Part shown: piece by piece, positions 14,874 through 23,186 of the stretch
Layout of the letters: each line of letters begins with the position of its first letter
How positions within the stretch are numbered: position 1 is the first letter of the stretch
From: an uncultured Bacilli bacterium
Lineage (GTDB): Bacteria; Bacillota_I; Bacilli_A; RF39; UBA660
Assembly: GCA_947631365.1 (NCBI GenBank)
Contig: CANRLB010000002.1
Location: forward strand, 1 to 30,344
Direction: 5' to 3'
Length of the DNA: 30,344 nucleotides
Notes under the pieces: model-generated
Databases searched by the model: none
What the model was told of the DNA's origin: nothing
Seen by the model: the letters and a program-made list of their open reading frames with translations, nothing else
Position numbers and translations under genes: made by a program

Positions 14874-17858
14874 ATGGATTCAAATAACTTTGATGATGAA
14901 ATTGAAGAATTAGATGAAGAACCTAGTACCACTCAAGAAATTTCCGATTTAGAAACCCCTTTAGAAACACCTGAAGAATATATAAATGAAAATTATGATG
15001 AATCTTATGAAAATTCTTATAATCGTCCTAAATTTGGTGAAAGAGAATATAAAAATGCTAAAGATGAAAACGGACATCATGATAAAGATTATTATAAAAA
15101 AAGAGGCCAAGAATTAGATGAAAAAGTAAGTAAAGCAAAAGAAGAGAAAGATAGAGATTGGAAAACAGACAAAGAAGATGCTGATAAAAATCAAAATAAA
15201 GAAAATATAGATGATAATAATAAAAGCGAAGAAAATAAAAATTTAGAAACTAAAGAAAAAGAAAATTTAGAACATAAACCAGAAGAAGAACGTCAAAATA
15301 AAAATAAATTTGATAGAGTAAGGGATAATTATAATTTAGAAAAAGCTAAATTTGAAAGGATGCAAAACAAATTAGATGGTATAAAGGCAAAAACATATCA
15401 AACAATGCATCCGATTGAAGCCGCCAAAGAAGAGGCAAAGGAAAAAGTTAAAGATGGAGCCAAAGCAGTAGGAAAAACTGCTGCTAAAGCAACAGGGAGA
15501 ATGGTTGCAAATGGTGGAAAGGCTGTTATAAGTTTTTTATTATCTAATCCAATAGTTTTAGGAGCTTTAGCAGCAATAATAATATTATTTATCATCATTT
15601 TTATGCTTTTTTCCAATCCATCAGATGATGAAGATTTAGATTCATTAGGATATTTTGATACTACTTGTGATTTTAATTTAACAACAGTAGAATATTTATG
15701 TCCACCATATGAAGAAAATGCTAAAAAAATGAGTTTAAAAGATTATGTAATAGGGGTAGCTTATGGTGAATCAGAAGAAGAAAATTTTTCTGAAGCAGCT
15801 TTAAAAGCGTTAATGATAATTGTTAAAACTAATGCTTTAGCAGAAGGTAATTATGATAATGGCAGTGATAAAATTGTGAGGTTAAATTTATGTAATGTTA
15901 TATATGAAGATGCTTATGAAGATCTTGCAGATGAAGAAGAAAATGAAGCTAAATCAGATAAAGTTAAAATTTTAGAACAATATTATAATGAAATAAATAA
16001 TTTCTTATTTATTTCAGATTCTTATAAAAGAGAAATTACTAGCTTAGGAGACGAAGATGCTTTAGAATATAATGATGATATAATTGAAAAGTTAGCAGAA
16101 ACAGATAAAAATGGCTATGAAGAAATACTTCAAGAAATATATGCTGTTAATGATGATGAAAAAAATGAAACAATTAAAATAGAAAATGATAAGCCATATC
16201 TTTTTATTGGGGACTCAAGAACAGTTGGAATGAGAGATTCAGTTAGTGAATTAGATAATAATAATACAGTAGCTGAGAGCTCAAAAGAATATAATTGGTT
16301 TGTAAATAATGCAATATCATCTGCCAATAGTATCTTTGATAAAAATGGAAATTCCTATAATATTATAAGTTGGCTTGGTGTAAATGATGCTGCAACTAGA
16401 TCTAGAGTTAAAGATTATTTTAATAAATATAAAGAACTTGCTGAAGGGGATTGGAGTAAACACACAATATATGTTGTTTCCGTAGGCCCGGTAGGTCCAA
16501 ATTATAGATATGAAGATCAATATGGTACTGTAATTACTAGTGAGGATTTAAACGAAGATATTAATTACTTTAATGATACAATGCGCCAATCAATTAGTGA
16601 TGCAAAAATTAGTAATTTAAAATTTATAAATTTAAATTATAATATTACTACATATGATACTGCAAATCTACATTATGGTAATGATGATTATAAAAAAATA
16701 TTTAGCGATATAATAAGTAAAATATATTCAAGTAAAACAATTAGTAAGACAAGAGCGTTATTTAATAATTCAGAATATTGTACATACTTTAATTATAGTA
16801 ATGGTTGTGATTTAGGCTGGTGGTGGCCAATTGGAGAAAATGGAAATTTTAGTAAAGGCGCAATATTAAGGGGAGATCCAGCAACTGTTAGTGTAGGGAA
16901 TGGCTTAGATTATGGTAATCGTTTTCATCCGATATATCATGAATGGAGATGGCATGATGGCGAAGATTTATATGCTACTATAGGAATGAATGTAATAGCT
17001 ACGAGAAGCGGAACAATTGTTGTGGCTACTGATGGTGTTATAGATAATCCTCCAAATCAAGTTGGAGAAGGATGTGGCAACGAAATAGTTATTGATCATG
17101 GTGATGGATTTTATACTAGATATTGTCATTTAACAAAAGGTTCAGTTAATAAGTATTCTTCAGTTGGTATGACTGTTAGGCAAGGACAAATAATCGCTCA
17201 ATCAGGAAATTCTGGAGGATCATTAGGACCACATTTGCATTTTGAAATTAGAGAAGGTGGAATGTTTTATAAAGAAACAACCAGAAATCCATTAGATTAT
17301 ATAAATCAAGAAAATCCTAGACCAACTGGCAATTGTAGGAGTTCTAAAGATTATTCTGAAGATAAAGAAGGCATATGCAAAGCTTTAAAAGATCAAGGAT
17401 TATCAAATATAGCAGTTGCAGCCGTGTTAAGTAATATAAATGTAGAAACTGCTGGAACGTTTGATCCTAGTACAAATGGGCCAGATGGTAATGGTGGTAG
17501 AAGTTGGGGACTTGTACAATGGCATAATACTGCAACTTGTCCTGGTTATGATATATGTACACAACCAAATGTATCGGGTGAATTTTGCAATGCTAATGCG
17601 ATGAAGTGCTATTGTAAACAAAATAATATGGAATGGGATACAGTAGAATGTCAAATTAGTTATTTAATGAAACAAGTTAATGAAAGAAGTTATTATTCAG
17701 AAGTATTAACTGGTAATTATGGTGTTGAAGAAATGGCAAATTTATTTTGTATTCGATTTGAAGTAGCTGCAGATTGCTATCCAAATAAATGGAGTGCTTA
17801 CCGAACTGGACCAGCACAAGAATTTTTAAGATATGTTCAAAATGGTTGTAAAGAATAA
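14874..17858 (+). CDS. Multidomain cell-wall-remodelling conjugation protein (SpoIID-like, SGNH, M23, lysozyme-like)
   Basis: This 994-residue protein has a long acidic, Lys/Glu-rich cytoplasmic part (1-215), one membrane helix (218-246) and an extracellular region with four modules. First, a SpoIID-like segment (about 285-345) with SLKDYVIGVAYGES, a Glu at 299 and EAALKA. Second, an SGNH/GDSL hydrolase (about 440-615) with GDS at 446-448, GVND at 502-505 and His600. Third, an M23 peptidase (about 675-812) with HDGED (His694, Asp698) and HLH at 787-789. Fourth, a phage-tail-lysozyme-like domain (about 835-990) with LSNINVET (Glu858) and GLVQW. This covers glycan, ester and peptide bonds, and fits a VirB1-type enzyme that opens the wall for the channel. 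The SpoIID-like module is short and may be inactive. Confidence 0.85.
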   Translation: MDSNNFDDEIEELDEEPSTTQEISDLETPLETPEEYINENYDESYENSYNRPKFGEREYKNAKDENGHHDKDYYKKRGQELDEKVSKAKEEKDRDWKTDKEDADKNQNKENIDDNNKSEENKNLETKEKENLEHKPEEERQNKNKFDRVRDNYNLEKAKFERMQNKLDGIKAKTYQTMHPIEAAKEEAKEKVKDGAKAVGKTAAKATGRMVANGGKAVISFLLSNPIVLGALAAIIILFIIIFMLFSNPSDDEDLDSLGYFDTTCDFNLTTVEYLCPPYEENAKKMSLKDYVIGVAYGESEEENFSEAALKALMIIVKTNALAEGNYDNGSDKIVRLNLCNVIYEDAYEDLADEEENEAKSDKVKILEQYYNEINNFLFISDSYKREITSLGDEDALEYNDDIIEKLAETDKNGYEEILQEIYAVNDDEKNETIKIENDKPYLFIGDSRTVGMRDSVSELDNNNTVAESSKEYNWFVNNAISSANSIFDKNGNSYNIISWLGVNDAATRSRVKDYFNKYKELAEGDWSKHTIYVVSVGPVGPNYRYEDQYGTVITSEDLNEDINYFNDTMRQSISDAKISNLKFINLNYNITTYDTANLHYGNDDYKKIFSDIISKIYSSKTISKTRALFNNSEYCTYFNYSNGCDLGWWWPIGENGNFSKGAILRGDPATVSVGNGLDYGNRFHPIYHEWRWHDGEDLYATIGMNVIATRSGTIVVATDGVIDNPPNQVGEGCGNEIVIDHGDGFYTRYCHLTKGSVNKYSSVGMTVRQGQIIAQSGNSGGSLGPHLHFEIREGGMFYKETTRNPLDYINQENPRPTGNCRSSKDYSEDKEGICKALKDQGLSNIAVAAVLSNINVETAGTFDPSTNGPDGNGGRSWGLVQWHNTATCPGYDICTQPNVSGEFCNANAMKCYCKQNNMEWDTVECQISYLMKQVNERSYYSEVLTGNYGVEEMANLFCIRFEVAADCYPNKWSAYRTGPAQEFLRYVQNGCKE

Positions 17859-17870
17859 GGAGATTGATAA

Positions 17871-18755
17871 ATGAAAAATAATCAAAAAATAATCTTAATT
17901 TTAATTATTCCTATATTAATTTTTACTTCTTTTATAGCTGTTTTTATAAGTTCTAATATAAATGATGAAGATGAAAAAGTTAATAATACTTCTAATAAAC
18001 CAATAATAAATAAGCAAATATCTAGATTAGCTGATTTTGATGAATTTTATGCTGTTCAAAATACTATTAATACAATATATTCCAATATTGAAAAACCTAC
18101 TGAATTAATAAAATATTTTGATAATGATTATCTTACTGCTAATAATTTAAATGAAAATAATATATTAAATTTTTTAAATATTAATATGGATAATTATAGT
18201 ATAACTATAGAAGAAATTTATTATAATGATAATAGTGATATAACATATTATTTTATTAAAGGTTATGTAATGGAATATTCTATGTTAGGTGATTCTAATT
18301 ATTCTAAAAATAAATATTATCTTTTTATAGTTGATAATAATAATCATTATTCTTTAAGACTACTTGACAATGTAAGTAATTTAGAAGAATATGCTAACAA
18401 TTATGACTTGAAAGAAATATCTATTAATAATAATAGTAAATTTAAGAAAAATAAAATAGAAGATAATACTAAAATAGCATCATATATAAACATTTTTAAT
18501 AGTTTGATGTTTGCTGATAGTAATAAAGCCTATAATATGTTAGATGATGAAACTAAGAAAGATTATCTGAATATAAATAGTTTTAATAATGATCGAGAAA
18601 ATATAAATAATAAATTATTTACTAAATTTTGGGCAACTAGTACTAAAGAAAATGATGATAATATAGTATATAAAGTTCAAGATAAAAATCATAATACTAT
18701 AACTATTACTGAATATTATCCAAATGAATTTAAAATTGGATTCAAATTTGTTTAA
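17871..18755 (+). CDS. VirB8/TcpC-like conjugation protein
   Basis: The 294-residue protein has a single N-terminal membrane anchor (about 7-27), a short linker and two consecutive segments (about 52-165 and 195-290). Both segments start with helices reading like DEFYAVQNTINTIY and IASYINIFNSLMF. This double NTF2-like layout is that of the VirB8/TcpC components that scaffold Gram-positive conjugation channels. Sequence identity to the family is not obvious, so the call rests on topology and its position between the wall hydrolase and virD4. It has a strong AAGGAG site 12 bases after the previous stop and is co-transcribed with it. It is extremely rich in Asn, Ile and Lys. Confidence 0.55.
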   Translation: MKNNQKIILILIIPILIFTSFIAVFISSNINDEDEKVNNTSNKPIINKQISRLADFDEFYAVQNTINTIYSNIEKPTELIKYFDNDYLTANNLNENNILNFLNINMDNYSITIEEIYYNDNSDITYYFIKGYVMEYSMLGDSNYSKNKYYLFIVDNNNHYSLRLLDNVSNLEEYANNYDLKEISINNNSKFKKNKIEDNTKIASYINIFNSLMFADSNKAYNMLDDETKKDYLNINSFNNDRENINNKLFTKFWATSTKENDDNIVYKVQDKNHNTITITEYYPNEFKIGFKFV

Positions 18756-18762
18756 TTTGTTT

Positions 18763-18791
18763 TTGCTTATATTATGTATTTATAGTATAAT
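18763..18791 (+). promoter_or_regulatory. Promoter of virD4
   Basis: TTGCTT (18763-18768) and TATAAT (18786-18791) with 17-base spacing, 24 bases before the ATG; TTGGGGAG is the ribosome site. Confidence 0.6.
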
Positions 18792-18814
18792 AAGTTTGAA
18801 TTGGGGAGATTTAA

Positions 18815-21055
18815 ATGAAGTTTAAAGTAGAAGCTAAAGATTTTTTCTTGTTTGTAGTATATTGTATTATACTTCTTTATTTGTGTGCTTTAGCAGTATC
18901 TAATTTCTTTTGTTTAATTAATACAGGAACATTTTATGGTTTACTTCCTTTAAGCGCCTTTTCATTAAAGTATCTTCCTTTTACTTTTGGTTTATTTATA
19001 GGCATATTAATTTTAATATTTACTAGTGTTTCATCTTATATTTTTAATAAAGATAAAGGTGGTGGTCTAGGTATTAAGGTTAATAAAGAAAAAGCTAGTG
19101 ATGGCTATTCTAGATGGGCTAAAGATAAAGAAATTAAAACCGCTAGTAATATTGTAAAAATTAATCCCACTGATAAAGAATTAAATGCTGGTGGTATTCC
19201 TTTAATTAGTAATCCGAAAGAAATATGGGTAGATGATAGTTCATACCATAATTTAGTTATTGGTTCAACGGGTTCAGGTAAAACTGAAAATTTAGTATTT
19301 CCAATGGTAAATATCTTAGCCAAAAAGGGAGAAAGTATGATTATTACTGACCCTAAAGGCGAAATATATAGTAAGACTGCTAATAACTTAAAAAAACGTG
19401 GTTATAAGGTTATTGTTTTAAACTTTAGAGAACCTAGTAAAGGTAATGCTTGGAATCCTTTAGATATGCCTTATAAATATTACAAAGAAGGTAACTATGA
19501 TAAAGCAACGGAACTACTAGAAGACGTTTCTTTAAATATTTTATATGATCCATCTAAAGGTAATGGCGATTCAGAATTCTGGGAAAAAGGTTCTGCTGAT
19601 TATTTTTCTGGTCTTGCTATTGGATTATTCCAAGATGCTAAAGAAAAAGAAATTAATTTAAATAGTATTAACTATATGAGTACTGTTGGAGAAGAAAGAT
19701 ACGCAACAAGTAATTTTATTAAAGAATATTTTAATTTAAAAGGTAAAGAATCTAATGCTTATATGTTTGCAAATACAGTTATAAATGCTCCAAGTGATAC
19801 TAAAGGTGGCTTACTTTCAACATTTAGTCAAAAAATAAGAATGTTTTCAACTAAAGAAAACTTAGCCGAAATGCTTTCCTATAGTGATTTTGATATGCGT
19901 GATATTGGTAAAGGTAAAACAGCTGTATTTATGATTATTCATGATGAGAAAAAAACATATCATACTTTAATGACTATCTTTATTAAACAATGTTATGAAA
20001 CTTTAATTGATGTAGCTCAAGCTAATGGTGGTAAACTTCAATATCGTACTAATTTTATCTTAGATGAATTTGCTAATATGCCACCACTAAAAGATGTTGA
20101 TAGTATGGTATCAGCTGCTCGCAGTCGTGATATAAGATTTACTTTTATCATTCAAAACTTTGCTCAACTTAATGACGTTTATGGCGAAGAAGTTGCCCAA
20201 GTCATTCGTGGTAACTGTGGTAATTTAATTTATTTAATTTCAACTGAACTTAAAGCTTTGGAAGAAATAAGTAAGATGTGTGGTGAAGTTAAATCAAAAG
20301 AAAAAGATAAAACAGCATCAACACCTTTAGTTACAGTTAGTGATTTACAAAAATTAAAATTAGGGGAAGCCATTATATTGCGACTTAGAATGAATCCATT
20401 TAAAACAAAATATGCTCCTAATTTTAAGATTGATTGGGGTGAAGAGTATCCTCTTGCAACATATCCAACCAGAGAATTCCATCAAGTTGAATTATTTGAT
20501 TTAAAGAAATTTGTGACAGAAGAAAAGCGTAAAATAATGATGAATAATTCCAATGGTGATGTACCTACAATGATGCCTCCAGGAGGAATGAGTCCATTTG
20601 GTATGGGTGGAGGATTTGGAATGCCAAATCCAATGGGAATGCCATCTTCTAATCCTTTAAATGGTCCATCATCTAATCCTTTTGCAGGTGGTCTTCAAAA
20701 TATGGATATTGATGCTATGATGAAAGATATTGATCGTAAATTAAAAGAACTTGATGAAGAAGAAAAACGACAAAAAGATAAATTAAAGGAGCAAAATAAA
20801 GAATTAACTCACAGTAATCCATTTGCTATTAATGAAGATGATGAATTACCTGATTTAAAAGAAAATTCATTTAAGGAAGAAAAAGATAGTAATAATGATC
20901 AAGAACAACATCCAACAAATGAAGATAAAAAGGAAATAGAGGAGTTAAATAAAACTGATAAGCCAAAAGTAAATATTGATGTTGACAGTGTTATTATGAA
21001 TGAAAATGTCATAACTGATGATGAATTTTTTGATGATTTCTTTGGTGATGAATAG
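18815..21055 (+). CDS. virD4: VirD4/TraG-type coupling protein
   Basis: The 746-residue protein has two N-terminal membrane helices (about 10-35 and 52-76), then a hexameric ATPase domain. Walker A is GSTGSGKT at 150-157 and Walker B is NFILDEFAN at 413-421. IITDPKGE, NAWNPLD and RFTFIIQNFAQL are conserved landmarks of VirD4/TraG. It links the relaxosome to the channel. The C-terminal tail begins with a Met/Gly/Pro-rich stretch (about 581-625) and continues as a Glu/Asp/Lys-rich, probably coiled, region to the end. Such tails commonly bind the relaxase or its accessory proteins. It is the last conjugation gene before the terminator, so the relaxase must lie left of the window or elsewhere. 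Confidence 0.92.
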   Translation: MKFKVEAKDFFLFVVYCIILLYLCALAVSNFFCLINTGTFYGLLPLSAFSLKYLPFTFGLFIGILILIFTSVSSYIFNKDKGGGLGIKVNKEKASDGYSRWAKDKEIKTASNIVKINPTDKELNAGGIPLISNPKEIWVDDSSYHNLVIGSTGSGKTENLVFPMVNILAKKGESMIITDPKGEIYSKTANNLKKRGYKVIVLNFREPSKGNAWNPLDMPYKYYKEGNYDKATELLEDVSLNILYDPSKGNGDSEFWEKGSADYFSGLAIGLFQDAKEKEINLNSINYMSTVGEERYATSNFIKEYFNLKGKESNAYMFANTVINAPSDTKGGLLSTFSQKIRMFSTKENLAEMLSYSDFDMRDIGKGKTAVFMIIHDEKKTYHTLMTIFIKQCYETLIDVAQANGGKLQYRTNFILDEFANMPPLKDVDSMVSAARSRDIRFTFIIQNFAQLNDVYGEEVAQVIRGNCGNLIYLISTELKALEEISKMCGEVKSKEKDKTASTPLVTVSDLQKLKLGEAIILRLRMNPFKTKYAPNFKIDWGEEYPLATYPTREFHQVELFDLKKFVTEEKRKIMMNNSNGDVPTMMPPGGMSPFGMGGGFGMPNPMGMPSSNPLNGPSSNPFAGGLQNMDIDAMMKDIDRKLKELDEEEKRQKDKLKEQNKELTHSNPFAINEDDELPDLKENSFKEEKDSNNDQEQHPTNEDKKEIEELNKTDKPKVNIDVDSVIMNENVITDDEFFDDFFGDE

Positions 21056-21067
21056 AAATAAATTTTT

Positions 21068-21102
21068 AAAGCCCCTAATTCCTTGTATTTAGAGGCTTTT
21101 TT
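21068..21102 (+). terminator. Terminator after virD4
   Basis: AAAGCCCCTAA pairs with TTAGAGGCTTT with one C-A mismatch around a 10-base loop, followed by a T run. It closes the conjugation unit; the phage-like region starts just beyond. Confidence 0.75.
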
Positions 21103-21141
21103 ATATTTAAGATACTCATTAAATCTCATTAAATTTGGTTT

Positions 21142-21172
21142 GTAAGACACAAGTAAGACACTAGTAAGACAC
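21142..21172. repeat. Three direct repeats GTAAGACAC, 11-bp period (putative integrase arm sites)
   Basis: GTAAGACAC starts at 21142, 21153 and 21164. It lies 14 bases from the integrase stop, where lambda-type integrases have arm-type binding sites in attL. A second short repeat, TCATTAAAT, occurs just upstream at 21117 and 21127. Confidence 0.65.
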
Positions 21173-21179
21173 AAAAAAA

Positions 21180-21222
21180 AGAGCATTATCGAAGAAGTTT
21201 TACTGCATCTATCAACTGCTCT
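21180..21222. terminator. Possible weak terminator at the integrase 3' end
   Basis: AGAGCA at 21180-21185 pairs with TGCTCT at 21217-21222 around a 31-base loop, with T8 following on the - strand and A plus T7 following on the + strand. The stem is short, so this is tentative. Confidence 0.3.
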
Positions 21223-22214
21223 ATTTTTTTATGAGTATAAACTTTATCTGTTACATCTCTTATTTTATGTCCCATAATCAATTTGATACATAGTTTATTC
21301 GCATTTGCATCATCCATCCTTGTTGCAAAAGTATGTCTGCAATCATAAGGATTGTGATTGAGTTCAAGTGTTTCCATTATATTTGCCCAGTTTCTATCAA
21401 TAAAATTTTGATAACATATTTTATTATTGGCATTGTTATATATTAAATATTTTGATGATGAATTATTATACCATCTTTCAATTAGTGGTTTTATTCTTGG
21501 ATGTATTGGTATAATTCTATTAATACCTGCCTCGGTTTTAGAACCACCTATCATATATTCTTTATCTAAAAAAACATTTTCTCGCTTCATTTTTAATAAC
21601 TCACTAGGTCGCATGCCTGTATATATTAAAATAAGTGCAGTATCAACAAAAGGTATTAGGTCGACATTTTCCCATAATAAGTCAATTTCTTCTTCACTAA
21701 ATGTAATTCTAATTGTTTTTTCTTTTTGTTCGCTTAAAATTATATAATCAGAATATTTTTTTAGGACAATATCATTTGCAATTCCATAGTCATATAATAA
21801 TCCCATTAAACCTTTAATCTTTTTTTGAGTGGCAAGTTTTCCATCTGCTTTATTAACGATATCTTGTAGTGCTTTAAGTTTTATTTGTTCAAAAGGAATA
21901 TCCCACAATTCTTTACAATAGTTATATGCATTTACATATCCATCAATAGAACTACTAGAAAGATTTTTAAATTTTTCTTTGCTCCATATATCATATATTT
22001 CACTAAAAGTAACAGTTTTGTTGTCAATAAGTAGGGGATTAGTATGATATATTTCTAATTGCTTTATGGCTTCAAGTTGAGTTTCGTAGCATCCTAAATT
22101 TTTGAAAATTTGTTTACCATTTTCATCCCAACCAACTGTAACTCTAACTCGCCATGGTTTTCTTCTTTTCCCTTTTAATTTATAATAAGTTCCGTATCCA
22201 TTAGGTAATTTCAT
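21186..22214 (-). CDS. int: Tyrosine recombinase, phage integrase
   Basis: Starting at the ATG at 22214 (GTG at 22226 is an alternative), the protein has 342 residues, the usual size of temperate-phage integrases. An N-terminal arm-binding domain (GYGTYYKLKGKRRKPWRVRV) is followed by a core-binding SAM-like domain and the catalytic domain. Catalytic residues visible are Arg in YTGMRPSELL, Lys in GGSKTEAG, Arg and His in DCRHTFATRM, His in LIMGHKIRDV and the Tyr nucleophile in VYTHKK. The first His of the usual HxxR box is Tyr here (PYDCRH). It catalyses integration and, with an excisionase, excision. It is downstream of the repressor on the same strand and may be co-transcribed with it. A possible -10 (TATAAT) lies at 22285-22290 on the - strand. 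Confidence 0.92.
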   Translation of the reverse strand: MKLPNGYGTYYKLKGKRRKPWRVRVTVGWDENGKQIFKNLGCYETQLEAIKQLEIYHTNPLLIDNKTVTFSEIYDIWSKEKFKNLSSSSIDGYVNAYNYCKELWDIPFEQIKLKALQDIVNKADGKLATQKKIKGLMGLLYDYGIANDIVLKKYSDYIILSEQKEKTIRITFSEEEIDLLWENVDLIPFVDTALILIYTGMRPSELLKMKRENVFLDKEYMIGGSKTEAGINRIIPIHPRIKPLIERWYNNSSSKYLIYNNANNKICYQNFIDRNWANIMETLELNHNPYDCRHTFATRMDDANANKLCIKLIMGHKIRDVTDKVYTHKKIEQLIDAVKLLR

Positions 22215-22235
22215 ATCAAATTTCACTTCCTTTTA

Positions 22236-22264
22236 TTGTGTTTTTTTGTGATATTTGATATAAT
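22236..22264 (+). promoter_or_regulatory. Predicted promoter of a small RNA between int and repressor
   Basis: An extended -10, TG-A-TATAAT (22256-22264), has TTGTGT at the -35 position with 17-base spacing. The -10 hexamer is perfect and G22271 is a good start base. It points right, opposite to int and the repressor, and no protein-coding frame follows before the terminator. Confidence 0.55.
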
Positions 22265-22302
22265 GTAATAGAAAAATCCAAAACATTATATCTTATATTT
22301 TG

Positions 22303-22323
22303 TTTTTAGTTTGCTGACTAAAT
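22303..22323 (-). repeat. 21-bp inverted repeat, left copy
   Basis: Reverse complement of 23462-23482 without mismatch. It is also quasi-palindromic (TTTAGT...ACTAAA with 6-base arms). On the - strand it lies near the -35 position of a possible integrase promoter. Confidence 0.85.
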
Positions 22324-22340
22324 GTGATTTTTCATTTTGG

Positions 22341-22369
22341 CTTACTGCTCGAACAGTAAGTCTTTTTTT
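22341..22369 (+). terminator. Intrinsic terminator of the predicted small RNA
   Basis: CTTACTG (22341-22347) and CAGTAAG (22354-22360) form a perfect 7-bp stem with a CTCGAA loop, followed by TC and seven T. The T-run exists only in the + direction, so it serves a rightward transcript and not the repressor, whose stop codon it overlaps. Confidence 0.7.
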
Positions 22370-23045
22370 AATGTTTTAATTTTCTTCTAACTTCAATGGC
22401 AACACCAATTACTCTTACAGGTTTTGTCATTATGTCATATTCATCAAACGAATATGGTTCATATTCATTGTTTAGAGGTTTAAGAATTAAATTTTTTTCT
22501 TGCTTTATTACTCTTTTGAAAGTGGCATCATCCCCATTAACCATAACCACACAATCATCACCCGACTCACAATCAGGTTGTTGTTTAATGATAATAATAT
22601 CACCAGTTCTATAATCAGGATACATACTATCGCCATTTACTTTTAAAGCAAAATATTTATTTCCGTTTTTAATCCAATCATAAGGAATTTCTTCATATCC
22701 TAGAACATCCTCTATTGCCTCAATAGGAATACCAGCAGGAACTTTACCTAAAATTGGAATTTTTACAACATTTGATTGAACTCTTATTACTTCACCATTG
22801 TCAATGTCGGTATCTTCAAACCAATCTCTATCCATATCAACATCATAACCCATTAACCATGCTTCACTAACCCCCAAAGTTTTAGCGATTAAATCTAGTT
22901 TATCTTGTTTCGCTTTACAAACACCACTTAAATAACTACTTATTAAAGATTTATTGATATTTGTTTTACGAGCCAATTCGACAGGTTTCATATTATTATA
23001 ATCCAATGCCTTTTTCAACCTGTTAGCAAATGTATCTTCTAGCAT
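22368..23045 (-). CDS. LexA/CI-type repressor (HTH plus S24 peptidase)
   Basis: The ATG at 23045 is preceded by GAGGTGG; the GTG at 23054 lies in that site. The 225-residue protein has an N-terminal HTH_3 domain (about 5-65, with PVELARKTNINKSLISSYLSG). Its C-terminal S24 domain (about 95-220) shows the Ala104-Gly105 cleavage site in GKVPAGIP, catalytic Ser140 in VNGDSMYP and Lys177 in DDATFKRV. All catalytic elements of RecA-stimulated self-cleavage are present, so induction by DNA damage is expected. It should bind the 19-bp dyads in the divergent promoter region and keep the early + strand genes off. The integrase follows on the same strand about 150 bases later. Confidence 0.92.
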   Translation of the reverse strand: MLEDTFANRLKKALDYNNMKPVELARKTNINKSLISSYLSGVCKAKQDKLDLIAKTLGVSEAWLMGYDVDMDRDWFEDTDIDNGEVIRVQSNVVKIPILGKVPAGIPIEAIEDVLGYEEIPYDWIKNGNKYFALKVNGDSMYPDYRTGDIIIIKQQPDCESGDDCVVMVNGDDATFKRVIKQEKNLILKPLNNEYEPYSFDEYDIMTKPVRVIGVAIEVRRKLKH

Positions 23046-23071
23046 ATCTTCCACCTCAATTCCTATTTATT

Positions 23072-23100
23072 ATTATATACAAAAGTTTCAAAAAATGCAA
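23072..23100 (-). promoter_or_regulatory. Repressor promoter
   Basis: On the - strand TTGCAT (23100-23095) and TATAAT (23077-23072) are 17 bases apart, with the ATG about 27 bases further on. A 19-bp operator-like dyad overlaps its -35 box, consistent with autoregulation or Cro repression. Confidence 0.6.
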
Positions 23101-23102
23101 CT
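23084..23102. promoter_or_regulatory. Operator-like dyad O1 (repressor promoter)
   Basis: AGTTTCAAAAAATGCAACT is a 19-bp imperfect dyad of the same type as three others nearby (consensus AGTTCAAA-N3-TTTGAACT). It spans the -35 box and spacer of the repressor promoter. Confidence 0.55.
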
Positions 23103-23150
23103 AAAATAAAAATAAAAAATGAAAAAGTTTTATTTTTTTTAATTTTCGTA

Positions 23151-23179
23151 TTGACAGTTAAAAATATTTGAACTAAAAT
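23151..23179 (+). promoter_or_regulatory. Early rightward promoter (cro operon)
   Basis: TTGACA (23151-23156) and TAAAAT (23174-23179) with 17-base spacing. One operator-like dyad sits exactly in the spacer and another on the start site, the arrangement of a tightly repressed lytic promoter. Confidence 0.8.
23156..23174. promoter_or_regulatory. Operator-like dyad O2 (early promoter spacer)
   Basis: AGTTAAAAATATTTGAACT, 19 bp, one mismatch in the arms; fills the -35/-10 spacer of the early promoter. Confidence 0.65.
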
Positions 23180-23186
23180 GTATATA

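Larger units (their letters stand above)
342..21102 (+). mobile_element. Conjugative element: type IV secretion / mating-pair module
   Basis: PrgI, VirB4, VirD4, VirB6-like and VirB8-like proteins, two-helix pilin-like proteins and a multidomain wall hydrolase are encoded in one direction. The order PrgI-VirB4 and the presence of a peptidoglycan hydrolase match Gram-positive conjugation modules of ICEs. The left boundary given is the first promoter and the right one is the terminator after virD4; neither is an element end. No relaxase, integrase or oriT of this element can be recognised here, so its true limits and its autonomy are unknown. Confidence 0.75.
22271..22370 (+). ncRNA. Predicted antisense-type small RNA of the immunity region
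   Basis: A promoter (22236-22264) and an intrinsic terminator (22341-22369) bracket about 100 bases with no ORF of note. The RNA contains a 21-base segment (22303-22323) that is the exact reverse complement of 23462-23482, just after the cro stop. In collinear order it also contains TCTTATAT (22291-22298), complementary to 23493-23500, and AAAATCC (22273-22279), complementary to GGATTTT at 23508-23514, next to the xis-like start. Pairing would cover the region up to that gene's ribosome site. Its 3' end overlaps the repressor stop codon convergently. This is a prediction; phage immunity regions are known to use antisense RNAs (lambda OOP, P22 Sar, P1 C4). Confidence 0.45.

Noticed and set aside
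18770..18814. Riboswitch or structured leader before virD4
   Set aside because: The leader is about 20 bases; only a promoter and ribosome site are present.
21056..21185. tRNA gene or tRNA 3' end as attachment site
   Set aside because: No cloverleaf or CCA-proximal TPsiC-like segment could be found in the junction.
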